NCBI GenBank assembly: GCA_963752755.1
Contig: CAVVZJ010000001.1
Coordinates: 1-64,000 of the forward strand
Origin: CAVVZJ01 sp963752755
Lineage (GTDB): Bacteria; Planctomycetota; Planctomycetia; Isosphaerales; Isosphaeraceae
Length of the DNA stretch: 64,000 nt
Reading direction: 5' to 3'
Under the pieces are notes generated by a model that made no database searches, had not been told where the DNA came from, and saw only the letters and a list, made by a program, of their open reading frames with translations. Of the stretch, positions 48,141-57,811 are shown piece after piece; position 1 is the stretch's first letter; each line of letters begins with the position of its first letter. The position numbers and the translations under genes were made by a program.

Positions 48141-49490
48141 ATGTCCCCTTGTCCCGCTCCCGCGTTTCGGATTGCCAGCCGCCGACGGCCCGTCTTCCCG
48201 ATGTTCGGCCGCCTCCTCGCGTTCCTGGCGGTCATCCTGCCGAACGCCGCGTCCGCTCAGGGACTGGCGCCCGAGGAGCGTCGCATCGCAAACTTCGTCG
48301 AGGACCTCCGAGAGGAACCGATCGCGTTCCTCGAACGGGTCGTCAACATCGAGAGCGCCACCCAGAACCTCGCCGGGGTGCGAAAGGCCGGGGCGGTCTT
48401 CCGCGCCGAGTTCGACCGGCTCGGGTTCGAGACGCGCTGGGAGGAGTTGCCCCCGGAGATGCACCGGGCGGGGCACCTCATCGCCGAGAAAAAGGGCACG
48501 CTGGGCAAGCGGCTGCTCCTCATCGGGCACCTCGACACGGTGCTGGAAGGCCGCCATTTCGTGCGACAGGGCTCGAGGGCGACCGGTTCGGGCGCCCTCG
48601 ACATGAAGGGCGGGGACGTCATCCTCCTGTTCGCGCTCAAGGCCCTCGACAGCATCGGTTCGCTCGACGAACGCCGCCTTCTCGTCATCCTGACGGGCGA
48701 CGAGGAGGACCCCGGCTTGCCGATCGAGCGGAGCCGGCGAGCCCTCAGCGAATCGGCGCGTCGGAGCGATGCCGCGCTCGCCTTCGAGAACGCCATCGAG
48801 GACACCGCCACCGTGGCACGCCGCGGCGCCTCCACCTGGGAGCTGCGTGTCTCCGCCCGGACCGGCCACTCCTCCCGGATCTTCACCGAGGAGCAGGGCA
48901 GCGGTGCCATCTTCGAGGCCGCCCGCATCCTCGACGCCTTCCGCCGTGAGGTGCCGGAGAACGACCTGACGATCAACCCCGGTGTCCTGCTGGGCGGCTC
49001 AACGGCCCGGTATGACGGCCTGGCCAAAAGTGGTCACGCCTCGGGCAAGCTCAACGTGATCCCGGGCCGGGTGATCGTCGCAGGCGACCTCCGATTCCTC
49101 TCCGAGGCTCAGAAGCGACAGGCCCGCGAGCGGATGCGCACGATCGTCGGCCGCGGCCTGCCGCGAACGGAGGCAACTCTCACCTTCGCCGACGAATACC
49201 CCGCCATGGCTCCCACGGATGGAAACCACCGTCTCCTCGACGCCCTGGACCGCGCGAGCCGGGACCTCGACCTCGGCGGTCTGACGGCCCTCGACCCCGG
49301 CCGCCGCGGTGCCGGCGACATCTCGTTCGTCGCCCCGATGATCGACGGCCTCGACGGTCTGGGTGTGAGGGGGGAGGGGGCCCATACCCCGGAGGAGTGG
49401 GTGGATCTCGATTCCCTCCACCCCCAGATCAAGCGCGTCGCCTTGCTGATCCACCGGCTCACTCACCCCGGAATCCCGCCGGACGGATGA
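48141..49490 (+). CDS. Secreted M20-family metallopeptidase
   Basis: 449 residues from the ATG at 48141, whose GGAGG lies eight bases upstream; an in-frame GTG at 48126 overlaps that site and is less likely. A signal peptide near residues 24-40 (RLLAFLAVILPNAASAQG) precedes the domain. Zinc ligands are visible: IGHLDTV (His, Asp), GSGALDMKGGD (Asp) and LTGDEEDPG (the Glu pair); the dimerisation region and a late block IDGLDGLGVRGEGAHTPEEW follow. Typical M20/M25/M40 exopeptidase, probably removing C-terminal residues from peptides. Periplasmic. Confidence 0.88.
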   Translation: MSPCPAPAFRIASRRRPVFPMFGRLLAFLAVILPNAASAQGLAPEERRIANFVEDLREEPIAFLERVVNIESATQNLAGVRKAGAVFRAEFDRLGFETRWEELPPEMHRAGHLIAEKKGTLGKRLLLIGHLDTVLEGRHFVRQGSRATGSGALDMKGGDVILLFALKALDSIGSLDERRLLVILTGDEEDPGLPIERSRRALSESARRSDAALAFENAIEDTATVARRGASTWELRVSARTGHSSRIFTEEQGSGAIFEAARILDAFRREVPENDLTINPGVLLGGSTARYDGLAKSGHASGKLNVIPGRVIVAGDLRFLSEAQKRQARERMRTIVGRGLPRTEATLTFADEYPAMAPTDGNHRLLDALDRASRDLDLGGLTALDPGRRGAGDISFVAPMIDGLDGLGVRGEGAHTPEEWVDLDSLHPQIKRVALLIHRLTHPGIPPDG

Positions 49491-49764
49491 CCACGTTGGC
49501 CCTCCTTCCCCCATCTCTCGCAACACCTTGATCGGCGAAGGAATGGGTGCCATCGGAGTGACGCCAATGGCGTCATCAGGAGAGTCGGACCGACTCCCCC
49601 GGCATCGGCTCGGGCTTGTTCGAGAGGGCCAACCGCGTGACTTCGCTAGACTGATTGCGATTTTCACGCTCTTTTGCCTCAGACAACTGGCTCGGATGAT
49701 GTCCTCGCCACCCGTCGCCGAGCTACCCCCTGATCCTGGGGACGAAAAGAGATGAGCACGTCCA

Positions 49765-49793
49765 TTGACGGACGCGAACTCTCGTTCTAGTAT
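49765..49793 (+). promoter_or_regulatory. Strong sigma-70-type promoter
   Basis: TTGACG (49765-49770) and TAGTAT (49788-49793) are spaced by exactly 17 bases, close to the consensus, in an AT-richer stretch. Transcription would start near 49800 and run into the hairpin at 49840-49881. Confidence 0.65.
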
Positions 49794-49799
49794 TGTGAG

Positions 49800-49884
49800 C
49801 CAAGGATCTTCTCGTGATGGGAAGGCCAAGTTGGTCGTGAAAGGCCCCGTCCGTACGCTTGCGTGCGCGGACGGGGCCTTTTTT
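49800..49884 (+). ncRNA. Candidate small RNA or leader attenuator
   Basis: About 85 bases between a promoter and a strong terminator. No open frame of note lies in it. It may be a small RNA or the leader of the zincin gene whose start lies about 80 bases further on. Read-through of the terminator would then control that gene. Confidence 0.5.
49840..49881 (+). terminator. Classic rho-independent terminator
   Basis: Fourteen-base perfect stem (AAAGGCCCCGTCCG with its complement CGGACGGGGCCTTT), 14-base loop and a run of six T. The best terminator in the window. Confidence 0.88.
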
Positions 49885-49966
49885 ATTGCCCCATTCGCCG
49901 AGCAAGAGGCTTCCACCAGGAGAAGGCTGTCCAAAATGTGGCACAACCTACGACATGCGTTCAAAA

Positions 49967-52006
49967 ATGTCCGATCCCGACGATCGCGACCGCAGCGATC
50001 CCCTCGCGGAGCACCTCGCAAAGTTGGCCTTCAAGGTCGGGCGAATCATCGAGCAGCTTGAAAACCGGACCTTGCTGAACGGTACCGACGAACTCAACGC
50101 GGCGATCCCGGCCTCGATGCAGAACCTCAGCGAGTACATGGTGGGGACCGTGCTCGTCAACGTGGTCCTCATGGAGTCGAACGGCCGCTTCGATGCCGAC
50201 ACCGAGACCTGGACCGCCGGCCAGATCGCCAGGGTCAAGAGCGAGATCAACGAGGGACTCGGGTGGTGGGAGAGCCTCAACGCCAAGATGACCAACGGCC
50301 ACCAGGATTTACACTTCATCACCGATTTTACCTACGCCAATTCCCCCGTCCCCACCCGATACGAGCCGATCAATCGGCCGCATACAGATGAGAATTTGTG
50401 GATTGATGACTTCCTCTCGGCGGTCGGATACAACTCGGCTTACGACTACCGGGTCGACGTGGCCCGCTACGACAATGCTCGCCGCAGCGCCGTGAAGACC
50501 GACTGGGTGACGACCGTCTTCGTCGTCAACTCCGATCACGACAAGGATGGGGCGTTCGCGGACAGCCGGTATTTCGCCTATGCCTGCGTCGGCGGGCCCT
50601 TCCTGGTCATGAACTACAAGAACGACGGCTGGGGAATCGACAAGATGGGGCAGGTGCTGGCGCATGAGATGGGCCATATCTTCTACGCCTTGGACGAGTA
50701 TCCCCAGAGCAATAGCTACAACGATCGCTCCGGCTACGACAACATCCAGAACCTCAACGCGGCGGACGGGAACCCCAATCCCTCGACGCGCGTCGATAGC
50801 ATCATGGCCGAGGCGGACCGGCAGAATCGCGCCTACGCCAACCTCACGAGTTCTCCCACGTCGCTGAAGATGATCGGCTGGCAGGACAGCGACCGCGACG
50901 GGATCTTCGACGTCCTCGACGTCCCCCTCGCCCTGACCGGGACGGGGTCCTACAACGTCACGACCGGGAGATACCAGTTCACGGGGGAATCCTGGGCCCA
51001 GGCGCTCATCAATAGCAATCCCCGGAGCGGATATTACAACATCAGCGTGAACAAGGTGAATCGCCTGCTTGACAGCGTTGACGGCGCCGCCTGGGAAACC
51101 GCCGTCAGCGGAGCCTCGATGGCCGGCATCGACGCCTCCGTGGGGCCGTTCCCCAGGCTCGCCCAGGGTTTGCATTCAATCCGTTTCATGACGGTCGATG
51201 ATTCCAGTGGTGTCACGTCCAATGTGCTCTCGGATACCTTCGTCGTCCAGATCCCGGACCAGGGCGACACCCTGCTGGCAGCGCAGGGCACGGGGCTCGG
51301 TCCCGGGGCGAGCCAGGGCGTTTACGTCGGGGCTATCGGTGATGGCTTATACCTTGACAAAGACGTTGATCTTTTCTCGTTTCACGCGGATGCCGGCTCT
51401 TACGTGAATCTGGTAACCGACATGGCACTCGGCGGACAATCCGCGGACACCATGCTCCGGTTGTTCGACGGGGCGGGGCATCCGCTGGCTAGCGACGACG
51501 ATTCGGGCCGGAGCCGTTACTCGCGGATCTTCTATCGCGTCCCGACCACCGGTACGTACTACGTCGGAGTCTCGGGGTATCAAAACGATCGATACGATCC
51601 GACCCGGGCCGGGAGCGCAGTCAGCGGCCAGACCGGCGATTACGTCCTGACCATCGGGATCTCGCCCCGCCGGCCTCAGGACGACTACGACGGCGACGGT
51701 GTGACCGACCCGGTGGTCTTCGAGCCCTCGACCTCGACCTTCTACATCGCGGGTTCGTCGTATGGCAACGGTTCCTTGCAGTTCGGCCGCGGCACCCTCT
51801 TCGGCGGCCACCCGATCGCGATCCCGGCCGACTACGACGGTGACGGTGTGACCGACCCGGCGGTCTTCGAGCCCTCGACGGCGACGTTCTACCTGGCGCG
51901 CTCCCGAGACGGCAACATCGCCCGGCAGTTCGGTCAAGGGACTCTCTTCGGCGGCCACCCAATCCCGCTACCTCAACCGTCGCACCTCCTGATCGCTCGG
52001 GGGTAG
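49967..52006 (+). CDS. Large secreted zincin-type protein with LEPR-xLL-like start
   Basis: 679 residues from the ATG at 49967 (an in-frame ATG at 49955 adds four). Near residue 35 RIIEQLENRTLLNGTDELN resembles the planctomycete LEPR-xLL export/sorting motif. A metallopeptidase block VLAHEMGHIFYALDEYPQ has the HExxH zinc site. The next part ends DRDGIFDVLDVPLALTGTG. A PPC-type beta domain follows (DVDLFSFHADAGSYVNLVTD, IFYRVPTTGTYYVGVSGYQN). The C-terminus has two FG-GAP/VCBS-like units DYDGDGVTDPVVFEPSTSTF and DYDGDGVTDPAVFEPSTATF. Probably an exported protease; targets unknown. Confidence 0.82.
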   Translation: MSDPDDRDRSDPLAEHLAKLAFKVGRIIEQLENRTLLNGTDELNAAIPASMQNLSEYMVGTVLVNVVLMESNGRFDADTETWTAGQIARVKSEINEGLGWWESLNAKMTNGHQDLHFITDFTYANSPVPTRYEPINRPHTDENLWIDDFLSAVGYNSAYDYRVDVARYDNARRSAVKTDWVTTVFVVNSDHDKDGAFADSRYFAYACVGGPFLVMNYKNDGWGIDKMGQVLAHEMGHIFYALDEYPQSNSYNDRSGYDNIQNLNAADGNPNPSTRVDSIMAEADRQNRAYANLTSSPTSLKMIGWQDSDRDGIFDVLDVPLALTGTGSYNVTTGRYQFTGESWAQALINSNPRSGYYNISVNKVNRLLDSVDGAAWETAVSGASMAGIDASVGPFPRLAQGLHSIRFMTVDDSSGVTSNVLSDTFVVQIPDQGDTLLAAQGTGLGPGASQGVYVGAIGDGLYLDKDVDLFSFHADAGSYVNLVTDMALGGQSADTMLRLFDGAGHPLASDDDSGRSRYSRIFYRVPTTGTYYVGVSGYQNDRYDPTRAGSAVSGQTGDYVLTIGISPRRPQDDYDGDGVTDPVVFEPSTSTFYIAGSSYGNGSLQFGRGTLFGGHPIAIPADYDGDGVTDPAVFEPSTATFYLARSRDGNIARQFGQGTLFGGHPIPLPQPSHLLIARG

Positions 52007-52539
52007 CGGCGGGTGGCCGTGATCACCTTCCCCGGAGCCGCGGGAAAGGGTTGCGTCGCCGAACGTGGAGGTTCTCCACGGGTAGCCCGACGAGTGGCCC
52101 CGTCGGCTCTCCTCCAACTCCCCCCTCGCCCCAGCTCGATCGGTGTGGCTGGGGGATCGCCGTCGCGGTCGCGGCGACCTGTCCCGGTTGATTGGAAAAA
52201 CCCTGCCAGTTTTCCGGTCCGATCACAACTCTGGAGTCAGAAACGACCGCGCCCCTGGTGCGCGCCGGTCCCCTCGCCGACAGAGCGGCTCAAGGCGTTC
52301 TTTGACAACTCGGGATCATCAACCGCGGTTCCGCAGGCTTCCGCGGTCTCGGTAGAATCGCGCGGATCGCTCCGTCCTGGGGCGAAACGAACCGAAATTC
52401 GTCCGCGACTCCCACCGAAAACGCAAAACAAACCCAACCGATCGGCCACTCTAACAGCTAGCATCACAGGGAGTTCCGCACACTCCGAGGCGGCCGCGGG
52501 GCGCACGCGCCGCCGACCCGGAACAACCTCCCTGGAGCC
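52007..52539. other. Intergenic region, no gene seen
   Basis: About 530 bases between convergent genes. It contains GC-rich imperfect palindromes (for example around 52155-52180) but nothing clearly coding or terminator-like. Confidence 0.35.
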
Positions 52540-53845
52540 TCAGCGACCGCGGCGGAGCAGATCCGCGATGGCCTTCTTGTACATGGGCTCCGTGTCGCGG
52601 CTGACCAGGGCGACGGAGGGCTCATAACCGCCCTCGTCGAAGGAGCGACGGAGTGGGATGTACCAGGGGCCGCCGTCGCCGTAGGCGGCGGTGGCGAGGG
52701 GGACGTCGCCCAGGAGCTTCTGGGCGTCGAGCTGGTATTCGACGAACGTCTCGGCGGGCAGGTGGACGACGGTCACGCCCGGCAGGTCGAGGCGGCCGAG
52801 CAGGATCGGCCGGCCGGTTTCGAGACGCTTCAGCCAGCCGCAGGCCATCGACAGGCGGTTGCGGTTGACCGTCGTGTCCTTCGGGTCCTTGACGATCGCG
52901 ACCAGCTCGTCGAAGTCGAGGTCCTCGCGCGGACGGAAGCGGATCGGGTCGGTCGTCCACTCCAGGCTGTCCAGTCGCATCGAGGCGCGGTCGGCGTCGC
53001 GGTCGGCGGCGACCATGCCGAAGTGGACCCGATCGGCGAGGACGGCGCGCTGCGTGTGCGAACCGTCGTTATATTTGCCGGCGGTGATGTTCCCCGCGGA
53101 GCCGGTGAAATAGACGTGGAGCGTCTCGGGCTCCTCCTCGTCCCGCTTCTGGCGGGCGAGGCCGACGAAGTCGCTGGAGGGGCGGCCGTCGCCGTAATAG
53201 CTCATCGGGTGGGTGGTGTAATAGTAGAGCCGGGCGAGCGGCCGGTCCCCCTGGAAGAAGCCGATCGAGCGGAGGACCGGGTCGATCGTGCCCTCGGGGG
53301 CAGCGCGGGCCTTGGGGTTCTTCGTGGCACTGTTGCGGGTGTAGAGGATCTTGCCGTCCGGGCCGATCACCCGGCGGTTGCTCGCGACCTCCGAAACCTC
53401 GGCCTGGCCGTAGCGGACGTGGGAGACCGGTTGCGACGCATCGACGGCGGCCCGCACGTCAGCGGCCGTCCGCTTCATCAAGTCATCGATGAACGCCTGA
53501 TCCTGCAAGGTCGAGGAGGCGCCGGCCTTGACGCAGCAGGTCGTTGCCGAAGCGGTCGATGAACGGGGCGTTGTGCTGGTGGACGCAGTGCAAGGCGACG
53601 CGGTCGGGCGTGGTGTGCGCCGCCTCGGCCAGCCGCTCGACCCAGACGCGGTGCGACTCGTTAAGCACGCCCGTCCAGTCAAGCGTCGCCAGGACGATCG
53701 GCAGGCCGCCGCCCATCAAGACAACGCCGCGGAACCAGAGCGGGTCATCGACCCCGACGACCGGCTTGATCCAGCCGCCGCAGAGCGGGTGGCCCATCGG
53801 CGGGGTGGCGTTGGTCTTGAACGTGGCAAGGTGAAAGGCGAGCAT
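52540..53845 (-). CDS. Neutral ceramidase-like protein, one frameshift
   Basis: About 435 residues from the ATG at 53845; no clear binding site. FKTNATPPMGHPLCGGWIKP, GVDDPLWFRGVVLMGGGLPI and the His block VALHCVHQHNAPFIDRFGND resemble the N-terminal domain of neutral/alkaline non-lysosomal ceramidases. After a shift near 53520 follow AFIDDLMKRTAADVRAAVDA, LYYYTTHPMSYYGDGRPSSD and VYFTGSAGNITAGKYNDG. The C-terminal part VTVVHLPAETFVEYQLDAQK and TAAYGDGGPWYIP fits too. The HxH and Gly-rich sites suggest a zinc hydrolase; ceramide itself may not be the substrate. Confidence 0.7.
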
Positions 53846-53966
53846 GGCGAGGATTACCGTGGGCCAACGACGATCCAACCCGGCGCGGCCGCGGCGTCGC
53901 GGCCCGTCCCATCCCCACAGCCTATCGCCACAACAGCCGTCCTCCAAGGGCAAGGAGCAGCGAAGC

Positions 53967-54738
53967 GTGACGCAGAACGGGGACGCCGTCGCCTGGCGGG
54001 GCGTGAGCAAGGTCTATCCGAACGGCCACCGGGCGCTCGATGGCGTCTCTCTGGAGGTCCGCCGCGGCGAGTGCCTGGCGATCCTCGGCACCAGCGGCTC
54101 GGGCAAGACGACCCTCCTGAAGACGGTCAACCGCCTCATCGAGCCGACCGACGGCGCGGTCGTCGTCCTCGGTCGATCGACCTCCGAATGGGACCCGATC
54201 GCCCTGCGACGCTCGACCGGCTACGTGATCCAGGAAGCCGGCCTGATGCCCCACATGGACTGCCTGGAGAACGTCGGCCTCGTGCTCCGCTTGCTCGGCC
54301 GACCGCGCTCGGAGTGGGGCGCGGCGGCGGCCGAGCGGCTGGAGCTGGTCGGGCTCGACCCGGAGCGGTTCGGCCCGATGCGGCCGCACCAGCTCAGCGG
54401 CGGCCAGCGGCAGCGGGTCGGCGTGGCGCGGGCGCTGGCGTCCGATCCCGACCTGATCCTCATGGACGAGCCTTTCGGCGCCCTCGACCCGATCACCCGA
54501 CGCGGCCTTGCAGGACGAGTTCGACGACCTCCGCCGCCGCCTGGGCAAGACCGTCGTCCTCGTCACCCACGACATCCGCGAGGCCTTCCGGATCGCCGAC
54601 CGCCTCGCCCTCATGGACCGCGGCCGGCTCGTGCAGGAGGGGCCGCCCGGCGAGTTGATGGCTGACCCGGCGTCCGAATTCGTCCGCGATTTCTTCGAGG
54701 AAGCGCGGGCCGTCGACACCTCACACTCATGGCGATGA
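53967..54738 (+). CDS. OpuB-type osmoprotectant ABC transporter ATPase, one frameshift
   Basis: About 257 residues from the GTG at 53967 with AAGGAG ten bases upstream. Walker A is GTSGSGKTTLL, the Q-loop is GYVIQEAGLMPHMD, the signature is LSGGQRQRVGVARAL and Walker B is LILMDEPFGALDP. A one-base shift near 54505 restores the switch His in VLVTHDIREAFRIADRLAL and the tail GPPGELMADPASEFVRDFFE, typical of the betaine/carnitine/choline (OpuBA/ProV-like) group. No CBS domains. The permease gene follows by 19 bases, so the two form one operon. Energises solute import at the inner membrane. Confidence 0.85.
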
Positions 54739-54757
54739 TTGATGGAATTCATTCAAA

Positions 54758-56322
54758 ATGAACGCATTCTGGAAATTGCTCCTGTCCACCCGTGGCGAGC
54801 TGTGGGCGGCGACGGCCGCGCACCTGGAACTCGTGCTGGAAGCGCTCGTGCTGGCCCTGGCGATCGGGGTGCCGCTGGGCGTGGTGGCGAGCCGGTCGCG
54901 GCGCTGGGAGCGGGTCGTGCTGACCCTGGCGAACGTGCTCCAGACGATCCCGAGCCTGGCCTTGCTGGGGTTCCTCCTGATCGCCTTCCACGGCGCGATC
55001 GGCAAGCCTCCGGCTCTGGCGGCCCTGGTCGTCTATGCCCTCCTGCCGATCATCAAGAACACGGTCGTCGGCCTGCGCGGGGTCGAGCCCGGGGTGATCG
55101 AGGCGGCGACCGGCATGGGGATGACCGGCCGGCAACGGCTCTTCCTCGTCGAGCTGCCGCTGGCGGTGCCGGTGATCCTGGGCGGCGTGCGACTGGCGGT
55201 CGTGGCCTCGATCGGGATGGCGACGATCGCCGCCCTGATCGGGGCGCGGAGCCTCGGGCACGTTCATCTTCCGGGGCGTCTCGTTGAGCGACACGAACCT
55301 GATCCTCCTCGGCGCGATCCCGACGGCCCTGCTCGCCCTGGCCTGCGACGCGGCCCTGGGCGAGGTCGAGCGCCGGCTCGACCCGCGACGGACGGAGCGT
55401 CTGGGCTTGCGGGCCGTCCCCGTGCTGGCGACGATCGGGGCGTTGGTCGCGGTCGCCGGCTGGGGGGCCTGGGAGGAGTACCGGCCGCGGTTCGAGGGCC
55501 GCGGCCATCCGGATCGGTTCGAAGGATTCGACCGAGCCGATCCTGCTCGGCCACATGCTCGCCGACCTGGTCGAGGCCGCACACCGACCTCCGCGCCGAT
55601 CGCCGGCTGAACCTCGGCGGCACGCTCGTCTGCTACAACGCCGTGGCCCGGGGCGGCCTGGATGCCTACGTCGAGTACACCGGGACCGCCTTGACCGCGA
55701 TCCTCAAGCAACCGCCGAGGAACGACCCGGACGCGGTGCTCGCGAAGGTCCGGGCGTTGTGCCAGGAGCGCGACGGCGTCCGACGTGCTCGACCCGCTCG
55801 GGTTCGAGAACACGTTCGCCGTCCTGATGCGCCGCGAGCAGGCCGAGCGGCTCGGAATCCGCACGATCTCCGACCTCCGCGCCCACCAGGACACCCTCCG
55901 CGCCGGCTTCGGCCCCGAGTTCATGAACCGTCCCGACGGCTTCCCCGGCCTGGTGCGGGCCTACGACCTGCACTTCGCCCACGCCCCCCGCGAGATGGAC
56001 CGCAACCTCCTTTACGAGGCCGTCGCCCGCGGCACCCTCGACGTCGCCGCCGGGCGACTCGACCGACGGCCGGATCGACGCCCTCGACCTCGTCGTCCTG
56101 GAGGACGACCGCCGCTATTTCCCGCCCTACCAGGCCGTGCCGCTCGTCCGCGAGGCGACCTCGCAGCGCTACCCCGCCCTCGCCGACGTCCTCGACCGCC
56201 TCGCCGGCCAGATCGACGCCGCGACGATGCGGAGGCTGAACTTCGAGGTCGATGGGCGAGGCCGGCGGGCGCGAGACGTGGCGCGGGAGTTTCTCGAACG
56301 CGAGGGCTTGCTTTCCCCGTAG
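54758..56322 (+). CDS. Fused permease and substrate-binding protein of OpuB-type transporter, frameshifted
   Basis: About 520 residues. The first 200 are a membrane permease: LVLEALVLALAIGVPLGVVA, LANVLQTIPSLALLGFLLIA, the EAA-type loop VIEAATGMGMTGRQRLFLVE and, after a shift near 55255, NLILLGAIPTALLALACDA. The rest is a periplasmic OpuAC-type binding domain: LNLGGTLVCYNAVARGGLDA, YVEYTGTALTAILKQPPR, FENTFAVLMRREQAERLGI, DALDLVVLEDDRRYFPPYQA. At least five frame changes are needed (near 55255, 55540, 55590, 55775 and 56055). Fusion of permease and binding protein is known for OpuBB/BC-type systems. Probable role: import of choline, betaine or carnitine. Confidence 0.78.
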
Positions 56323-56351
56323 GGCGTGTGACAAACGCCCTCCGGGGAAAG
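56311..56351. terminator. Bidirectional terminator between convergent genes
   Basis: Stem CTTTCCCCGTAGGGCG (56311-56326) pairs with 56336-56351 with one or two mismatches around a nine-base loop. It includes the stop codon of the transporter gene and lies just before the stop of the converging nucleoside transporter gene at 56370. Confidence 0.75.
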
Positions 56352-56369
56352 ATCGGCCTCTTCGATCAC

Positions 56370-57700
56370 TCATTGCGCCGCCACGGGCACGGCTTCCGCC
56401 GCTTCCTTCTGGGCCTGCTTCGGGTGGAAGAACACGGCCAGAATCACGGCTCCGAACAGGGCGAAGCCGAAGGGGACGAGGAAGAGCTGGTTGAAGTTGA
56501 TAACCGTCTCGCCGGCCGCATCCTTGGTGGCGAAAACGTTGCCCAGCCAGCCCCAGAGGAAGTTGCCGACAAAGGGACCAACGCCGAGGATCAGGAGGTT
56601 GAAGAGAGCTCTGAGCGCTGGCGCGGGCATCCTTGGGGAAGGTCTCATCGACGAAGATGTAAACCGTGGCGAAGAAGCAGGCGTAGGCGAAGCCGTGGAC
56701 GACGTTGCTGGCAATGACCATCCAGAGCAGATCGGGGGTGCCGAGCGAGTAGATGCCGAACCGGACGGCCTGGCCGAGGATGCCGATGATCATCGTGGTC
56801 CGCCAGCCCAGCTTCTTGAGGAACAGGCCCAGCATGGCCATCGCCAGGATCTCGGCGATCTGGCCGATGCTCATGGCCGGCGCGATCCAGTTCTCGCCGA
56901 GGCCGAGCTTCGCGAAATAGGGGCTCGTCCAGAAGAAGAAGCAGTAATGCACCAGCGAGTCGAAGAAGGTGACGATGAACAGGACCAGGATGCTCGGCAC
57001 GGCCAGGAGCTTGATCGCCTCAAACGGCGCGAACTTGGCCTCGGCACTCGTCGCCGGCGGCGTGCGCGGCAGGACGAGGCAGAAGGCCGCCAGCAGCAGC
57101 GACGCGATCCCCGCGACGAGGAACGTGCTCGTCAGCGCCGACTCCATCGCCACGCCGGTCTTCAGCGACTCCTTGGAGATGCCGCCCCGAGCCAGGACAC
57201 GAACCCGCCGGCCTCGGCCATCGACGGGACCTTGCCCCAGTCGATCGGGATGAAGATGAACGGCCAGCTGGCCGCGATCCAGCCGATGGTGCCCCAGAGT
57301 CGGACGAAGCCGAAGTCCTTCTGGGCGTCCTTGAGGTTGGCGAAGGCGATGGCGTTGGTGATCGAGAGCGTCGGCACGTAGAAGAAACAATGCAGGAGCA
57401 TCAGACCGAAGAACGGCCAGAAGGTCTTGGGAAAGATCAGTCCAAGCATCGCCAGGCCGCCGATCAGGTGGCTGAAGGCCAGGAACTTCTCCTGCGAGAA
57501 GTAGCGGTCCGCGAGCTGGCCACCGAAGAACATGCCGGTCAGCGAGGCGATGGCGAAGGCATTCAGGACCCAGGCCATCTGGATCGGGTGAACTTCAGGT
57601 AGTTCGCCAGGTAGAGGCTGAGCAAGGGCAGCCAGGCGCCCCAGATGACGTATTCGAGGAAGAACATCACCGAGAGCTTGATTCGGTTCGAGGCGTTCAT
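56370..57700 (-). CDS. NupG-type nucleoside:proton symporter, frameshifted
   Basis: About 443 residues. The ATG at 57700 gives MNASNRIKLSVMFFLEYVIW then GAWLPLLSLYLANYLKFT, the typical start of nucleoside:H+ symporters. After a shift near 57590 comes FGGQLADRYFSQEKFLAFSH and later QKDFGFVRLWGTIGWIAASW. Shifts near 57190 and 56620 connect to GGISKESLKTGVAMESALTS, FFDSLVHYCFFFWTSPYFAK and finally FNLLILGVGPFVGNFLWGWL. Twelve hydrophobic segments in total. Imports nucleosides with protons (family knowledge). Confidence 0.82.
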
Positions 57701-57811
57701 CGTTCGGACTCTCGCGGATTCGGTGGAGGCGACCGCGGCGCAGGCGAGTCGCGCCGCCGCGGCGGGGGAAGGGAAGTCGTATCGGCCCGCAAGCTTAACA
57801 CTTCGGGAGGG

